Assembly: GCA_021201665.1 (NCBI GenBank)
Contig: JAJQEO010000121.1
Coordinates: 1-64,000 of the forward strand
Length of the DNA stretch: 64,000 nucleotides
Origin: Lachnospiraceae bacterium
GTDB lineage: Bacteria > Bacillota > Clostridia > Lachnospirales > Lachnospiraceae
Direction of reading: 5' to 3'
This document shows, one piece after another, positions 10,353 through 20,232 of this stretch. Positions within the stretch are counted from its first letter, which is position 1. Each line of letters begins with the position of its first letter. Below the pieces are notes generated by a model. The model saw only the letters and a list, made by a program, of their open reading frames with translations. It was not told the origin of the DNA and made no database searches. Made by a program: the position numbers and the translations under genes.

Positions 10353-10398
10353 GCAGCAAAGCAGAAAGGCAGACGATGCGGATTTATCCGCAACCGGC
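10353..10398 (+). repeat. 46-bp direct repeat, copy 2
   Basis: gcagcaaagcagaaaggcagacgatgcggatttatccgcaaccggc. Confidence 0.85.
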
Positions 10399-10421
10399 CA
10401 GGCAGGAGGAGGTGCCCGCGA

Positions 10422-10967
10422 TTGACTACGAAAAAGCATTCCATATTCCGCAACATCCTTTTGTGGGCCTTTGAGATACTGGTTGTCATTCTGTTTGCCT
10501 ACGTGGTCGTCTATTTTTTCGGACAGACCCGGACGAATATCGGCCAGTCGATGGATACGACTCTTTCCGGAGGCGATACGGTTCTTCTTAATACGTTTGT
10601 CTATCAGTTCGGGACTCCGCAGCGCGGTGACATCATTGCGTTTAAGCCGAACGGGAGTACTACGGCGTATACAAGTATTAAGCGTGTGATTGGCCTCCCC
10701 GGAGAAACCATTCAGATCAAAGACGGCATGATTTATATTGACGGGGAAGTGTATATTGAGGATCAGAATTATCCGGCCATGACGAACGGAGGGATGGCGG
10801 AGGATGGGATTACTCTTGGAGACAGAGAGTATTTCGTGCTGGGAGATAACCGCAACAACAGTGAAGACAGCCGCTTCGCAGATGTGGGCGTGGTGTCGAG
10901 CGACTATATAGAAGGAAAGGTCTGGTTCGTGATTTCACCGTCCTCCCACCGGGGATTTGTCCGCTGA
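10422..10967 (+). CDS. lepB: Signal peptidase I (paralog 1), probable TTG start
   Basis: GQSMDTTL Ser motif, SIKRVIGLPGE Lys motif, GDNRNNSEDSR; aggagg before TTG 10422 (ORF track start 10323). Confidence 0.9.
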   Translation: MTTKKHSIFRNILLWAFEILVVILFAYVVVYFFGQTRTNIGQSMDTTLSGGDTVLLNTFVYQFGTPQRGDIIAFKPNGSTTAYTSIKRVIGLPGETIQIKDGMIYIDGEVYIEDQNYPAMTNGGMAEDGITLGDREYFVLGDNRNNSEDSRFADVGVVSSDYIEGKVWFVISPSSHRGFVR

Positions 10968-11034
10968 CCGTGAGCTGCCCATTGCCTGAAGACAATGGGA
11001 TTGCGACCGCATTCTTTCAAATGGGGGATGATTC

Positions 11035-11874
11035 ATGGATGTTCAATGGTATCCGGGGCATATGACAAAGGCCAGACGGATGATGCAGGAGGATATGAAG
11101 CTGATTGACCTGGTCATCGAGCTGACGGACGCCCGCGCTCCTTTATCGGGGAGAAATCCGGATATTGACGAGCTGGCAAAAAATAAATCCCGCGTGATTT
11201 TGCTGAACAAGGCAGACATGGCTGATGAACGCGTGACCCGCTGCTGGGAGGATTATTTTCGAAAATCCGGATTTAAAGTGGCCGCGGTCAATTCAAGATC
11301 CTCTGCTGACATGAAACAGATCTGGCAGATCATTATGGAAGCAAGCCAGGAAAAGGTGGAGCGTGACCGGAAAAGAGGTATTCAGAACCGTCCGGTACGG
11401 GCCATGATTGTCGGTATTCCCAATGTGGGAAAGTCTACCTTCATCAATTCCTTTGCCGGGAAAGCCAGTGCGAAAACGGGCAATAAGCCAGGGGTTACAA
11501 AGGGGAAGCAGTGGATTCGGCCAAAGAAAGGGATCGAGCTGCTTGACACGCCGGGGATCCTGTGGCCTAAAATTGATGACGCCCAGGTCGGAACGAGACT
11601 TGCCGCGCTTGGTTCCATCCGGGATGAGATTCTGCAGACGGAGGAGCTTTCCCTTTGGATACTGGACTTTCTGGTAAAAGAATATCCTGGCTTTTTATCC
11701 GGACGCTATCAGATAGAGGAGGCGCAGGATTCCGTAAAGCTTCTTGCGGATATCGCCAGGGTGCGCGGCTGCCTCAAAAAGGGGGGAGAGCCTGATTATG
11801 AGCGGGCAGCAGCCATTTTACTGGATGATTTCAGAAGCGGACGGATTGGGCGGATCACGCTTGAACGGCCATAA
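11035..11874 (+). CDS. rbgA: Ribosome biogenesis GTPase RbgA (YlqF)
   Basis: MDVQWYPGHMTKARR; circularly permuted GTPase motifs LLNKAD, GIPNVGKSTFIN, DTPGILWPK. Confidence 0.96.
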   Translation: MDVQWYPGHMTKARRMMQEDMKLIDLVIELTDARAPLSGRNPDIDELAKNKSRVILLNKADMADERVTRCWEDYFRKSGFKVAAVNSRSSADMKQIWQIIMEASQEKVERDRKRGIQNRPVRAMIVGIPNVGKSTFINSFAGKASAKTGNKPGVTKGKQWIRPKKGIELLDTPGILWPKIDDAQVGTRLAALGSIRDEILQTEELSLWILDFLVKEYPGFLSGRYQIEEAQDSVKLLADIARVRGCLKKGGEPDYERAAAILLDDFRSGRIGRITLERP

Positions 11875-12027
11875 AGTGTACCTGCGCGCTAACCAAAGGG
11901 GATCGCGCTTTCTTACTTGCAGACAATGCATATATTTTGTTTAATATTGCAAATGCATAATAGATTCTTACTGGCCGCAGGCTTTTTAACCATATATAAT
12001 TGTATGTAGAAAGAAGAGAAATGACCT

Positions 12028-12612
12028 ATGAGTAAAGAAAACAGGCAGGGCGATCCTGCAGAAGAGGAAAAAACTGTGGATCCGAAAAAAGAAATTTTAA
12101 GCTGGATCTTTTACATTGCGTTTGTTGTGCTGGCGACCTGGCTGATTTTGCATTTTGTCGGCCAGAGGACGGTGGTGGATGGTTCTTCTATGAATGATAC
12201 GCTTCAGAATGGCGATAACCTGATCGTGGAAAAGCTTTCCTACCGGTTTGGCGACCCGCAGCGCTTTGATATTATTGTTTTTCGCCCCTACGAGGATTCC
12301 AACGAATACTATATCAAACGCATCATCGGGCTGCCAGGTGAGACGGTGCGCATTGACGATGATGGGAATATCTACATTAACGGCGAGCTTCTCGAGGAGG
12401 ATTACGGGAAAGCGACGATTGAAAATCCCGGACGCGCGAGAGAGGAAATCACGCTTGGGGAGGATGAATACTTTGTGCTGGGAGATAATAGAAATAACAG
12501 CACGGACAGCCGTACAGAGAAGGTCGGGAATGTGAGCCGCGATTCCATTGTCGGAAAGGCATGGGTGCGGATCTGGCCTCTTGGCAGTATCGGCTTTCTG
12601 ACACATCAGTAA
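12028..12612 (+). CDS. lepB: Signal peptidase I (paralog 2)
   Basis: GSSMNDTL, YIKRIIGLPGE, GDNRNNSTDSR. Confidence 0.94.
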   Translation: MSKENRQGDPAEEEKTVDPKKEILSWIFYIAFVVLATWLILHFVGQRTVVDGSSMNDTLQNGDNLIVEKLSYRFGDPQRFDIIVFRPYEDSNEYYIKRIIGLPGETVRIDDDGNIYINGELLEEDYGKATIENPGRAREEITLGEDEYFVLGDNRNNSTDSRTEKVGNVSRDSIVGKAWVRIWPLGSIGFLTHQ

Positions 12613-12696
12613 ATACAGGGGAGAATTGCCCTCTGATCCGTGTTTCGACAGGGGACAGGCATTGGGTGCAGATTGGCTGCGACAGGGGATAAATCA

Positions 12697-13248
12697 TTGA
12701 AGAAGGGTGAAAAAAAGAAAAGGAGTATTATCCGCGAAGCGATCGAATGGATCTTTTATGTCCTGCTGATCTGCTGCGTGGCGTATGTAGTTGTAAATTA
12801 TGTCGGCGAGCGTACAGAGGTTCGTGGGGAATCCATGTATCCGGCATTAAATGACGGCGATCAGCTGATTGTAGACCTGATATCCTACCAGTTTACAGAT
12901 CCAAAGCGATTCGACGTGGTCGTGTTTCCTTTTCAGTACCAGGAGGATACCTACTATATCAAACGGATCATCGGCCTTCCCGGCGAGACTGTGAAGATTG
13001 AGGACGGTATTATTTACATCAACGGAGAGGTTCTGGAAGAGTCCTACGGATACGAGGAAATTAAAAATCCGGGATTGGCCTCCACAGAAATTACGCTTGG
13101 AGAGCAGGAATATTTTGTGCTGGGCGATAATCGCAATGACAGCACGGACAGCAGAGAACCAAGTGTCGGAAATATTACACGGGACAAAATTATCGGCAGG
13201 GCATGGCTTCGGATCTGGCCGCTTAAATCATTTGGATTTATTTCGTGA
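12697..13248 (+). CDS. lepB: Signal peptidase I (paralog 3), probable TTG start
   Basis: GESMYPAL, YIKRIIGLPGE, GDNRNDSTDSR. Confidence 0.93.
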   Translation: MKKGEKKKRSIIREAIEWIFYVLLICCVAYVVVNYVGERTEVRGESMYPALNDGDQLIVDLISYQFTDPKRFDVVVFPFQYQEDTYYIKRIIGLPGETVKIEDGIIYINGEVLEESYGYEEIKNPGLASTEITLGEQEYFVLGDNRNDSTDSREPSVGNITRDKIIGRAWLRIWPLKSFGFIS

Positions 13249-13315
13249 TATATGACAGAATTATCAGATTCTGAAGTGTTATAATTTTTCATGCTTTGCA
13301 GTAAGATTTTACAGA

Positions 13316-13439
13316 TTAGGCACTTAAAAACGATTTTTTACGAAAAATGGCAAAATTTCGGTTCCGGTTTATCCGGGTTAGGCACTTACAAACGATTTTT
13401 TGCGCAAAATGACAAAATTTTTATTCCGGTTTATCCGGG
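13316..13439 (+). repeat. Two tandem 62-bp units of the dispersed repeat also seen at 5236-5284
   Basis: ttaggcactta(a/c)aaacgattttttrcg..aaaattt..ttccggtttatccggg twice. Confidence 0.8.
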
Positions 13440-13488
13440 TTAGGGGTTTATAAACATACATGAGAACAGAGCGGACAGGAGGGATTCT

Positions 13489-14247
13489 GTGAAATCTGTC
13501 AGGGAAATTAAAGAGGAGTTTGAAGCTGCGGAAGAATCCAGGATCCCGATGCTCATAGAAGAGTACAGGGACGATGGCCGCAGCGGAGTCCTTCGCCTGA
13601 TCGGGCAGGCTGAGAAAAAGAGGAATCTGCTTGTAAAAGAACGTCAGCGGCTGGAGGCTATGCGTATTTATGAACACAAATACGAGGATCTGGGACTGAT
13701 CTGCGGAATTGACGAGGCCGGAAGAGGCCCTCTGGCCGGTCCTGTTGTGGCCGGCGCGGTGATTTTGCCGCGTGACTGTGAAATCCTGTATCTCAATGAT
13801 TCCAAAAAGCTCAGTGCCAAAAGGCGCGAGGAGCTGTATGAGGAGATCAAAGAAAAAGCGATATCCTTTGGGATCGGCATGGCCTCCCCGGAGCGGATTG
13901 ACGAAATCAATATTTTGCAGGCGACCTATGAAGCGATGCGTGAGGCCGTCCGTCAGCTTTCTCCACAGCCGCAGGTTCTTTTAAATGACGCGGTTACGAT
14001 CCCGGAGATCCCTTACCGGCAGGTGCCGATCATCGGCGGCGATGGGAAAAGTCTGTCGATCGCTGCAGCCAGCGTGCTTGCCAAGGTGACCAGGGACCGT
14101 CTGATGGTGGAATATGACGCACAGATGCCAGAATATGGCTTTGCCTCCCACAAAGGCTATGGCTCGGCGGCTCATATTGAGGCTCTGAAAAAATATGGAC
14201 CATCGCCCATCCACAGGAAAACGTTTATCGGGCATTTTGTAGATTAA
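13489..14247 (+). CDS. rnhB: Ribonuclease HII
   Basis: GIDEAGRGPLAGPVVAGAVIL, DSKKLS motifs. Confidence 0.96.
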   Translation: MKSVREIKEEFEAAEESRIPMLIEEYRDDGRSGVLRLIGQAEKKRNLLVKERQRLEAMRIYEHKYEDLGLICGIDEAGRGPLAGPVVAGAVILPRDCEILYLNDSKKLSAKRREELYEEIKEKAISFGIGMASPERIDEINILQATYEAMREAVRQLSPQPQVLLNDAVTIPEIPYRQVPIIGGDGKSLSIAAASVLAKVTRDRLMVEYDAQMPEYGFASHKGYGSAAHIEALKKYGPSPIHRKTFIGHFVD

Positions 14248-14307
14248 TCGGCGCTTCTTTTATTAATTAGAACGTATGAAAAGCGTTTCCAGAGCGATAG
14301 CGTAGAT

Positions 14308-14355
14308 GCGGAGCAATCCGTAGCATTATGTTCCTTTGCCGCCCGAATCATTTGA
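14308..14355 (+). repeat. Dispersed repeat (family G), copy 1
   Basis: gcggagcaatccgtagcattatgttcctttgccgcccgaatcatttgat, similar to 62428-62475. Confidence 0.6.
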
Positions 14356-14370
14356 TAAAGAGGATCACGT

Positions 14371-14718
14371 ATGAATAAACGCGCAGTCGGCACCCGATAC
14401 GAGGATCTTGCAGCCGCTTACCTGAAAAAACTCGGTTATCGGATTCTCTGTCACAATTACCGCTGCAAGGCGGGAGAGATTGATCTGGTTGCCTCCCAGG
14501 AAAGCTATCTGGTATTTATAGAGGTAAAATATCGCTCTGATGAAAGCAACGGCAGCGCGACGGAGGCTGTGGACGCAAAAAAGCAGAAACGGATCATCCG
14601 CGCAGCCAGATGGTATCTGATGGAACGGCATCTTTCGGAGGAAACACCGGTGCGCTTTGATGTGGTGGCATTTGATGGAGAGGAAGCACGTGTCATAAAG
14701 GACGCGTTCTGGACATAA
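14371..14718 (+). CDS. YraN family (UPF0102) endonuclease-like protein
   Basis: GTRYEDLAAAYLKKLGYRIL..GEIDLVA..FIEVKYR. Confidence 0.93.
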   Translation: MNKRAVGTRYEDLAAAYLKKLGYRILCHNYRCKAGEIDLVASQESYLVFIEVKYRSDESNGSATEAVDAKKQKRIIRAARWYLMERHLSEETPVRFDVVAFDGEEARVIKDAFWT

Positions 14719-14755
14719 GAAAATTGAAATAAGCTTAGATCGTCAATGAAAAACG

Positions 14756-15643
14756 GTGAAAATAATGGAGCAGTTATTGCGAAAAGAATCTTCAGCACCT
14801 GTGCGTGAAAACTGGAGTCAGGGGGTCCTGTATTTTACATTTCCTCTTTTTGAACAGTTTTCTTTTCTTACTCACGGATTCAGCAGCCGCCTGGGCGGGG
14901 TCAGTGAAAAGGAACTTGGTGAAATGAATCTGAGTTACACACGCGGCGATCTTTCGGAGCGTGTTGAAGAAAATTTCAGGCGGATCGCTGACGCGATAGG
15001 GTTTCCTTATGACCGCATGGTATTTTCACACCAGACACATACGACTAATGTGCGGGAAGTAACCAGGAAAGACTGCGGCAAGGGTTATCTGTTGGAGCGG
15101 GATTATCAGGAGGTAGACGGTCTGGTCACCAACGATCCGGGCGTAGTGCTGACAACCTTCTACGCGGATTGTGTGCCGCTTTACTTTGTAGATCCAATAC
15201 ATCGGGCAATCGGTCTGGCGCATTCCGGCTGGAAGGGCACGGTTCATAATATTGCCCGTGTCACGGTAGAAAAGATGCAGAGCACTTATGGAACAGATCC
15301 GGCCAGCCTGTTCGCGGCCATCGGGCCATCCATCTGCCAGGACTGCTACGAGGTGGGAGAGGATGTGGCTTCGCAGTTTCGCGCGCATTATCCGGAATCT
15401 GTCCGGCCGCTTTTGCTTAGACAGAACAGTCGGGGAAAATATCAGCTGAATCTCTGGGAGGCCTGCAGATACAATCTGCAAAACGCCGGACTCATTCGCG
15501 AGCATATCTTTGTGACAGACCTTTGCACCTGCTGTAATCCGGAAGTCCTCTTTTCCCACCGGGCTTCGCATGGAAAGCGTGGAAATCTGGCTGCTTTTCT
15601 GGCCATTCGTGACTGGCAGGAGACAGCAGGAAACGAAACGTAA
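14756..15643 (+). CDS. pgeF: Polyphenol oxidase family / purine nucleoside phosphorylase (DUF152)
   Basis: FSSRLGGVS, FSHQTHTTNV, FYADCVPLYFVDP, GLAHSGWKGT. Confidence 0.92.
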   Translation: MKIMEQLLRKESSAPVRENWSQGVLYFTFPLFEQFSFLTHGFSSRLGGVSEKELGEMNLSYTRGDLSERVEENFRRIADAIGFPYDRMVFSHQTHTTNVREVTRKDCGKGYLLERDYQEVDGLVTNDPGVVLTTFYADCVPLYFVDPIHRAIGLAHSGWKGTVHNIARVTVEKMQSTYGTDPASLFAAIGPSICQDCYEVGEDVASQFRAHYPESVRPLLLRQNSRGKYQLNLWEACRYNLQNAGLIREHIFVTDLCTCCNPEVLFSHRASHGKRGNLAAFLAIRDWQETAGNET

Positions 15644-15738
15644 ACGATTCCCAGGCAGGGAACGAAACGAAAACGATTCCCAGGCAGGAAACGAAACGTA
15701 AACGATTCCCAGGCAGAAAATGAAACATAAACGTTTTC
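15633..15738 (+). repeat. 29-bp tandem repeat, about 3.6 copies, overlapping the pgeF stop codon
   Basis: acgaaacgtaaacgattcccaggcaggga x3 plus partial. Confidence 0.9.
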
Positions 15739-15767
15739 TTGACGCACGGAATTCAAGATGCTATACT
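15739..15767 (+). promoter_or_regulatory. Sigma-A promoter for prs
   Basis: TTGACG-N17-TATACT. Confidence 0.65.
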
Positions 15768-15797
15768 GTCCTCAAAAATCAGTCTCTCGTACATAAT

Positions 15798-15824
15798 TAT
15801 AGTAAACGCCGTAAGTCGTTTTAC
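15798..15824 (+). repeat. 27-bp palindromic dispersed repeat, copy 2
   Basis: tatagtaaacgccgtaagtcgttttac. Confidence 0.7.
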
Positions 15825-15852
15825 AGCTGCATCCACGAAAGAGAGGGTATCT

Positions 15853-17046
15853 ATGTCTGAATTAGAAAATGAAACGCTGGATCAGATTTTGCCGGTAGGT
15901 CCGCTGAAGATCGCGGCTCTTGAGGGCTGCCGGGACTTCGGGTCGGCAGTAGATCGGTATCTGGTAGAGTCCAGAAAAAACAGCCATCTAAAGCCGGAAA
16001 ACAGCAGCGTCATCTCCCAGCCGGGATACATCGCCGATACCTATCTGCTGGACTGCTGCTGTCCGCGTTTTGGTACAGGCGAGGGCAAAGGCCAGATCAA
16101 TGATTCGGTCAGGGGGACAGACCTGTATATTCTGGTCGATGTATGCAATTACAGTCTTACCTATACCGTCTGCGGACATGAAAACCACATGTCCCCGGAT
16201 AATCATTTTCAGGATTTAAAGCGCATCATTGCCGCAGCGAATGGCAAGGCAAAGCGGATCAATGTCGTGATGCCATTCTTATACGAGGGAAGACAGCACA
16301 AGCGCTCCAAAAGGGAGTCTCTGGACTGTTCCCTGGCTCTGCAGGAGCTGGAGGCTATGGGCGTCACCAATATTATCACTTTTGACGCGCACGATCCTCG
16401 CGTACAGAATGCGATTCCTTTAAGCGGGTTTGACTCGTTCATGCCGACCTACCAGTTCCTGAAGGCACTGGTGGACAATGTCGAAGATTTTCAGATTGAC
16501 AACGACCATCTGATGATCATCAGCCCGGACGAAGGGGCAATGAGCCGCGCGGTTTATTTTTCCGGTATCCTTGGTGTGGACATGGGCATGTTCTATAAGA
16601 GACGTGATTATTCCGTCATCGTAAATGGCAAGAATCCGATTGTCGCTCATGAATTTCTCGGAGATTCCGTCGAAGGCAAGGATGTCATTGTTGTTGATGA
16701 CATGATTTCCTCCGGAGAGAGCATGCTGGACGTGGCTAAGCAGGTGAAGGAGCGCGGCGCGAAGCGTGTGTTTGTATGCACGACATTCGGCCTGTTTACG
16801 GATGGCCTGAAAAAGTTTGATGAATATTATGAAAAAGGCTTTATTACAAAGGTCGTGACGACGAACCTTCATTATCGGAATCCCCAGCTGCTGACGAAGC
16901 CCTGGTATGCGGAAGCCGATATGACGAAGTTTACGGCCACGATCATTGAAGCACTGAACCATGACTCGACGCTGAGCAATATCGAGAGTCCTACTGCGAA
17001 GATTCACGAGCTGCTGCTGAAAATCCGGGGCGGCGCCTCCGCTTGA
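15853..17046 (+). CDS. prs: Ribose-phosphate pyrophosphokinase
   Basis: FDAHDPRVQNAIPL; VIVVDDMISSGESMLDVAKQVKERGAKRV PRPP-binding motif. Confidence 0.93.
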   Translation: MSELENETLDQILPVGPLKIAALEGCRDFGSAVDRYLVESRKNSHLKPENSSVISQPGYIADTYLLDCCCPRFGTGEGKGQINDSVRGTDLYILVDVCNYSLTYTVCGHENHMSPDNHFQDLKRIIAAANGKAKRINVVMPFLYEGRQHKRSKRESLDCSLALQELEAMGVTNIITFDAHDPRVQNAIPLSGFDSFMPTYQFLKALVDNVEDFQIDNDHLMIISPDEGAMSRAVYFSGILGVDMGMFYKRRDYSVIVNGKNPIVAHEFLGDSVEGKDVIVVDDMISSGESMLDVAKQVKERGAKRVFVCTTFGLFTDGLKKFDEYYEKGFITKVVTTNLHYRNPQLLTKPWYAEADMTKFTATIIEALNHDSTLSNIESPTAKIHELLLKIRGGASA

Positions 17047-17233
17047 GGAAATGCGTAAATACATTTTGCAGGGGATCCGTTCATATATAGATGGGATATC
17101 TGAGTCTTTGCTGGTCTTTGCTGCCTTTGGCAGCGGGCAGATTCTATGGCGGTGAGGGTATTCTCCTACCTGCTGCGGGAGATGGAAGCTTTTTCCTGGT
17201 TGAATCGACAGATGACTTGTTTCATAATAAGAT

Positions 17234-18820
17234 ATGGGAAAGAAACGCACAGAACACATTATAAAAGAAGTGGCACCGGACAGTATCGCCTGGGAGCTGG
17301 AGCTTGTGCCGGGCGATGTGGTACTTTCAGTAAATGACCAGCCGATTGAGGATATTTTCGACTATCAGTATCTGATCAATGAAGAATATCTGACATTGCA
17401 GGTGCGAAAGACCGATGGGGAAGAGTGGGAGCTGGAGATTGAAAAGGAATTCGAGGACGATCTTGGCATTACCTTTGAAAGCTCGCTGATGGATGAGTAC
17501 CGCTCCTGCAGGAACCATTGTATTTTCTGCTTTATCGACCAGATGCCAAAGGGCATGCGCGATACTCTCTATTTTAAAGACGATGATTCCAGGCTGTCTT
17601 TTCTGCAGGGGAATTATGTGACCCTGACGAATATGAGTGATCATGATATTGACCGGATTATTCAATATCATATGGAGCCGATTAATATTTCCTTTCATAC
17701 GATGAATCCAGCGCTGCGGCGTGAGATGCTGCGCAACCGCTTTGCCGGAGATATCTTTCCGAAGGTCCGGCGCCTGGCGGACGCAGGGATTGAGATGAAC
17801 GGGCAGATTGTCCTTTGCCGGGGGATCAACGACGGGGAAGAGCTGGAGTATTCGATTCAGGAGCTGGTAAGGTACCTGCCGCAGCTGCGCAGCGTATCGG
17901 TCGTGCCGGTCGGCCTGACAAAATTCCGGGAGGGACTGTATCCGCTTAAGGCTTTCACACCCACAGACGCCTGCCGGGTGATTGACTGTATTGAGCACTG
18001 GCAGAAAGAGCTATACGCCGAATATGGGCTGCATTTTATACACGCTTCGGATGAATGGTATATCCTGGCCGGACGGGATTTCCCCGAGGCCGGGCGCTAT
18101 GATGGATATCTGCAGCTGGAGAACGGCGTCGGCATGATGCGGCTGCTGCACGATGAAGTGGTGGAGACTCTGGACGATATACGGAGCGAAAGGACAGTGT
18201 GTGATTGGAATCCGGACGATACCGGGGAAAATATCCGTACAGGTTTCACTGACTCTGGATCTGTCGGTAAGGATCGTACCACTTATATTTCTGCCAATAC
18301 AGATGACAAAGCAGAGGATTCAGCTGCCGCTGCGGATGGCAAAGCTGAGGATTCAGCTGCCGTTGCGGATGGCAAAGCAGAGGATTTAGCTGCTGTTGCG
18401 GATGGCAAGGCAGATTGTTCAGCTGACGCTGTGGATGACAGATCGGATTTCGTTCAAAGGAAGGTGTCAATTGCTACCGGCCGTCTGGCCGGACCGTTCC
18501 TGCGCAGGCTGTGCGATAGCATTTGCGAGCTGTATCCAAATGTGGTTTGCAGTGTCTATGAGATTCGAAACGATTTTTTTGGAGAAGAGATTACGGTGTC
18601 CGGGCTGATCACAGGCACGGACTTAAAGGCACAGCTTATGGGGAAGGATCTCGGAGACGAGCTGCTGCTTCCCTGCACAATGCTGCGCAGCGGTGAAAAT
18701 GTGTTTTTAGATGATGTTCGTGTGGACGAGCTGGAAGGAGTGCTGCAGGCACCGATCCGCATTGTAAAATCAGAAGGAAGCGATTTCGTCCATGCTGTAA
18801 CTGGAAATATAGAAGAGTGA
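17234..18820 (+). CDS. DUF512 / PDZ-like radical SAM protein
   Basis: PDZ-like N-terminus, CRNHCIFCFIDQMPKGMR radical SAM motif, C-terminal DUF512. Confidence 0.88.
   Translation: MGKKRTEHIIKEVAPDSIAWELELVPGDVVLSVNDQPIEDIFDYQYLINEEYLTLQVRKTDGEEWELEIEKEFEDDLGITFESSLMDEYRSCRNHCIFCFIDQMPKGMRDTLYFKDDDSRLSFLQGNYVTLTNMSDHDIDRIIQYHMEPINISFHTMNPALRREMLRNRFAGDIFPKVRRLADAGIEMNGQIVLCRGINDGEELEYSIQELVRYLPQLRSVSVVPVGLTKFREGLYPLKAFTPTDACRVIDCIEHWQKELYAEYGLHFIHASDEWYILAGRDFPEAGRYDGYLQLENGVGMMRLLHDEVVETLDDIRSERTVCDWNPDDTGENIRTGFTDSGSVGKDRTTYISANTDDKAEDSAAAADGKAEDSAAVADGKAEDLAAVADGKADCSADAVDDRSDFVQRKVSIATGRLAGPFLRRLCDSICELYPNVVCSVYEIRNDFFGEEITVSGLITGTDLKAQLMGKDLGDELLLPCTMLRSGENVFLDDVRVDELEGVLQAPIRIVKSEGSDFVHAVTGNIEE
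18302..18433 (+). repeat. 33-bp in-frame tandem repeat (DGKAEDSAAVA), 4 units
   Basis: gatggcaaagcagaggattcagctgccgttgcg-type units. Confidence 0.9.
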
Positions 18821-18827
18821 GGACATA

Positions 18828-18900
18828 GAAGCCGCGCATTGAAAATCGGCGAAGCCGATGGCGCGGCCTGCGTCCCCACTCTCGAAGAGAGTGAGGACAT
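18828..18900 (+). repeat. Structured dispersed element family A, two-hairpin copy
   Basis: gccgcgc..atcggc gaa gccgat..gcgcggc + cctgcgtccc actctc gaa gagagt gaggacat; flanked by agtgaggacata direct repeats. Confidence 0.75.
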
Positions 18901-18903
18901 ATT

Positions 18904-20232
18904 ATGAGTAAACCGATTGTCGCGATTGTCGGCAGGCCGAACGTAGGAAAATCTACCCTGTTCAACGCGCTGGCCGGTTCTAACATTTCGATTGTAAAGG
19001 ATACGCCGGGAGTCACCAGAGACCGTATTTACGCGGATGTTGAATGGTTGAATCTGAATTTTACCCTGATTGATACCGGCGGGATTGAGCCGGAGAGCAA
19101 GGATATCATGCTCTCTCAGATGCGTGAGCAGGCGCAGATCGCGATTGATACAGCGGATGTTATTATTTTTATGGTGGACTGTCAGCAGGGGCTGGTTGAT
19201 TCGGACGCGAAGGTGGCGGACATGCTTCGGCGCTCTCACAAGCCGGTCGTGCTGGTGGTAAACAAGGTAGACAGCTTTCAGAAATACCAGGCCGACGTCT
19301 ATGAATTTTACAACCTGGGGATTGGCGATCCGGTACCGGTTTCTTCTGCAAACCGGCAGGGGATCGGCGACATGCTTGATGTCGTCACTTCTTATTTTGA
19401 CCCGGAAAAGATATCTTTCGAGGAGGACGAGCGCCCGCGCATCGCGATTGTCGGCAAGCCAAATGTCGGCAAATCCTCTCTGATTAATAAGCTGCTCGGG
19501 GAGAATCGCCTGATCGTGACTGATATTGCGGGCACGACCCGCGACGCGGTGGACGCGGCAGTGCGCTGGCAGGACAGAGAGTATGTCTTTATTGACACGG
19601 CCGGACTGCGCAGAAAGAGCAGGATCAAAGAAGAGCTTGAGCGTTACAGCATTATCCGCACGGTTTCCGCTGTGGAACGTGCGGACGTAGTGGTTCTGAT
19701 GATTGACGCGACGGAAGGCGTGACGGAGCAGGACGCGCACATTGCCGGGATCGCGCACGAGCGGGGCAAGGGCATTGTGATCGCGGTCAATAAATGGGAC
19801 GCCATCGAGAAGGATGACAAGACCATTTACCGGTATACGGAGAAGATTCGTCAGGTGCTTTCCTATATGCCATACGCGGAGATTATTTTTATTTCTGCCG
19901 AAACCGGGCAGCGTCTGCCGAAGCTGTTTGAGACGATCGACATGGTGCTTCAGAATCAGTCGATGCGAGTCAAGACCGGCGTTCTTAATGAAATCATGGC
20001 AGAAGCCGTCGCGCTCAAACAGCCGCCGACGGATAAGGGAAAACGGCTGCGGCTGTACTATATCACGGAAGCGCGGGTCAAGCCGCCCACCTTTGTGATT
20101 TTTGTCAACGACAAGGATCTGATGCATTTTTCTTATCTAAGATATCTGGAAAACCGTATCCGGGACGCGTTTGGGTTCCGTGGTACCCCGCTGAAATTTA
20201 TCATTCGTGAACGAAAGGACAAAGAGAATTAA
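18904..20232 (+). CDS. der: Ribosome biogenesis GTPase Der (EngA)
   Basis: Two GTPase domains [12 protein letters not shown] and [14 protein letters not shown]-like C-terminus. Confidence 0.97.
   Translation: MSKPIVAIVGRPNVGKSTLFNALAGSNISIVKDTPGVTRDRIYADVEWLNLNFTLIDTGGIEPESKDIMLSQMREQAQIAIDTADVIIFMVDCQQGLVDSDAKVADMLRRSHKPVVLVVNKVDSFQKYQADVYEFYNLGIGDPVPVSSANRQGIGDMLDVVTSYFDPEKISFEEDERPRIAIVGKPNVGKSSLINKLLGENRLIVTDIAGTTRDAVDAAVRWQDREYVFIDTAGLRRKSRIKEELERYSIIRTVSAVERADVVVLMIDATEGVTEQDAHIAGIAHERGKGIVIAVNKWDAIEKDDKTIYRYTEKIRQVLSYMPYAEIIFISAETGQRLPKLFETIDMVLQNQSMRVKTGVLNEIMAEAVALKQPPTDKGKRLRLYYITEARVKPPTFVIFVNDKDLMHFSYLRYLENRIRDAFGFRGTPLKFIIRERKDKEN

Noticed and set aside
15492-15756. Minus-strand ORFs with repeated FVSFPAWES-like motif
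   Set aside because: Produced by the 29-bp tandem repeat on the opposite strand, not by a protein gene.
18556-20127. 523-aa minus-strand ORF opposite der
   Set aside because: Antisense shadow of a highly conserved coding gene; no family motifs.
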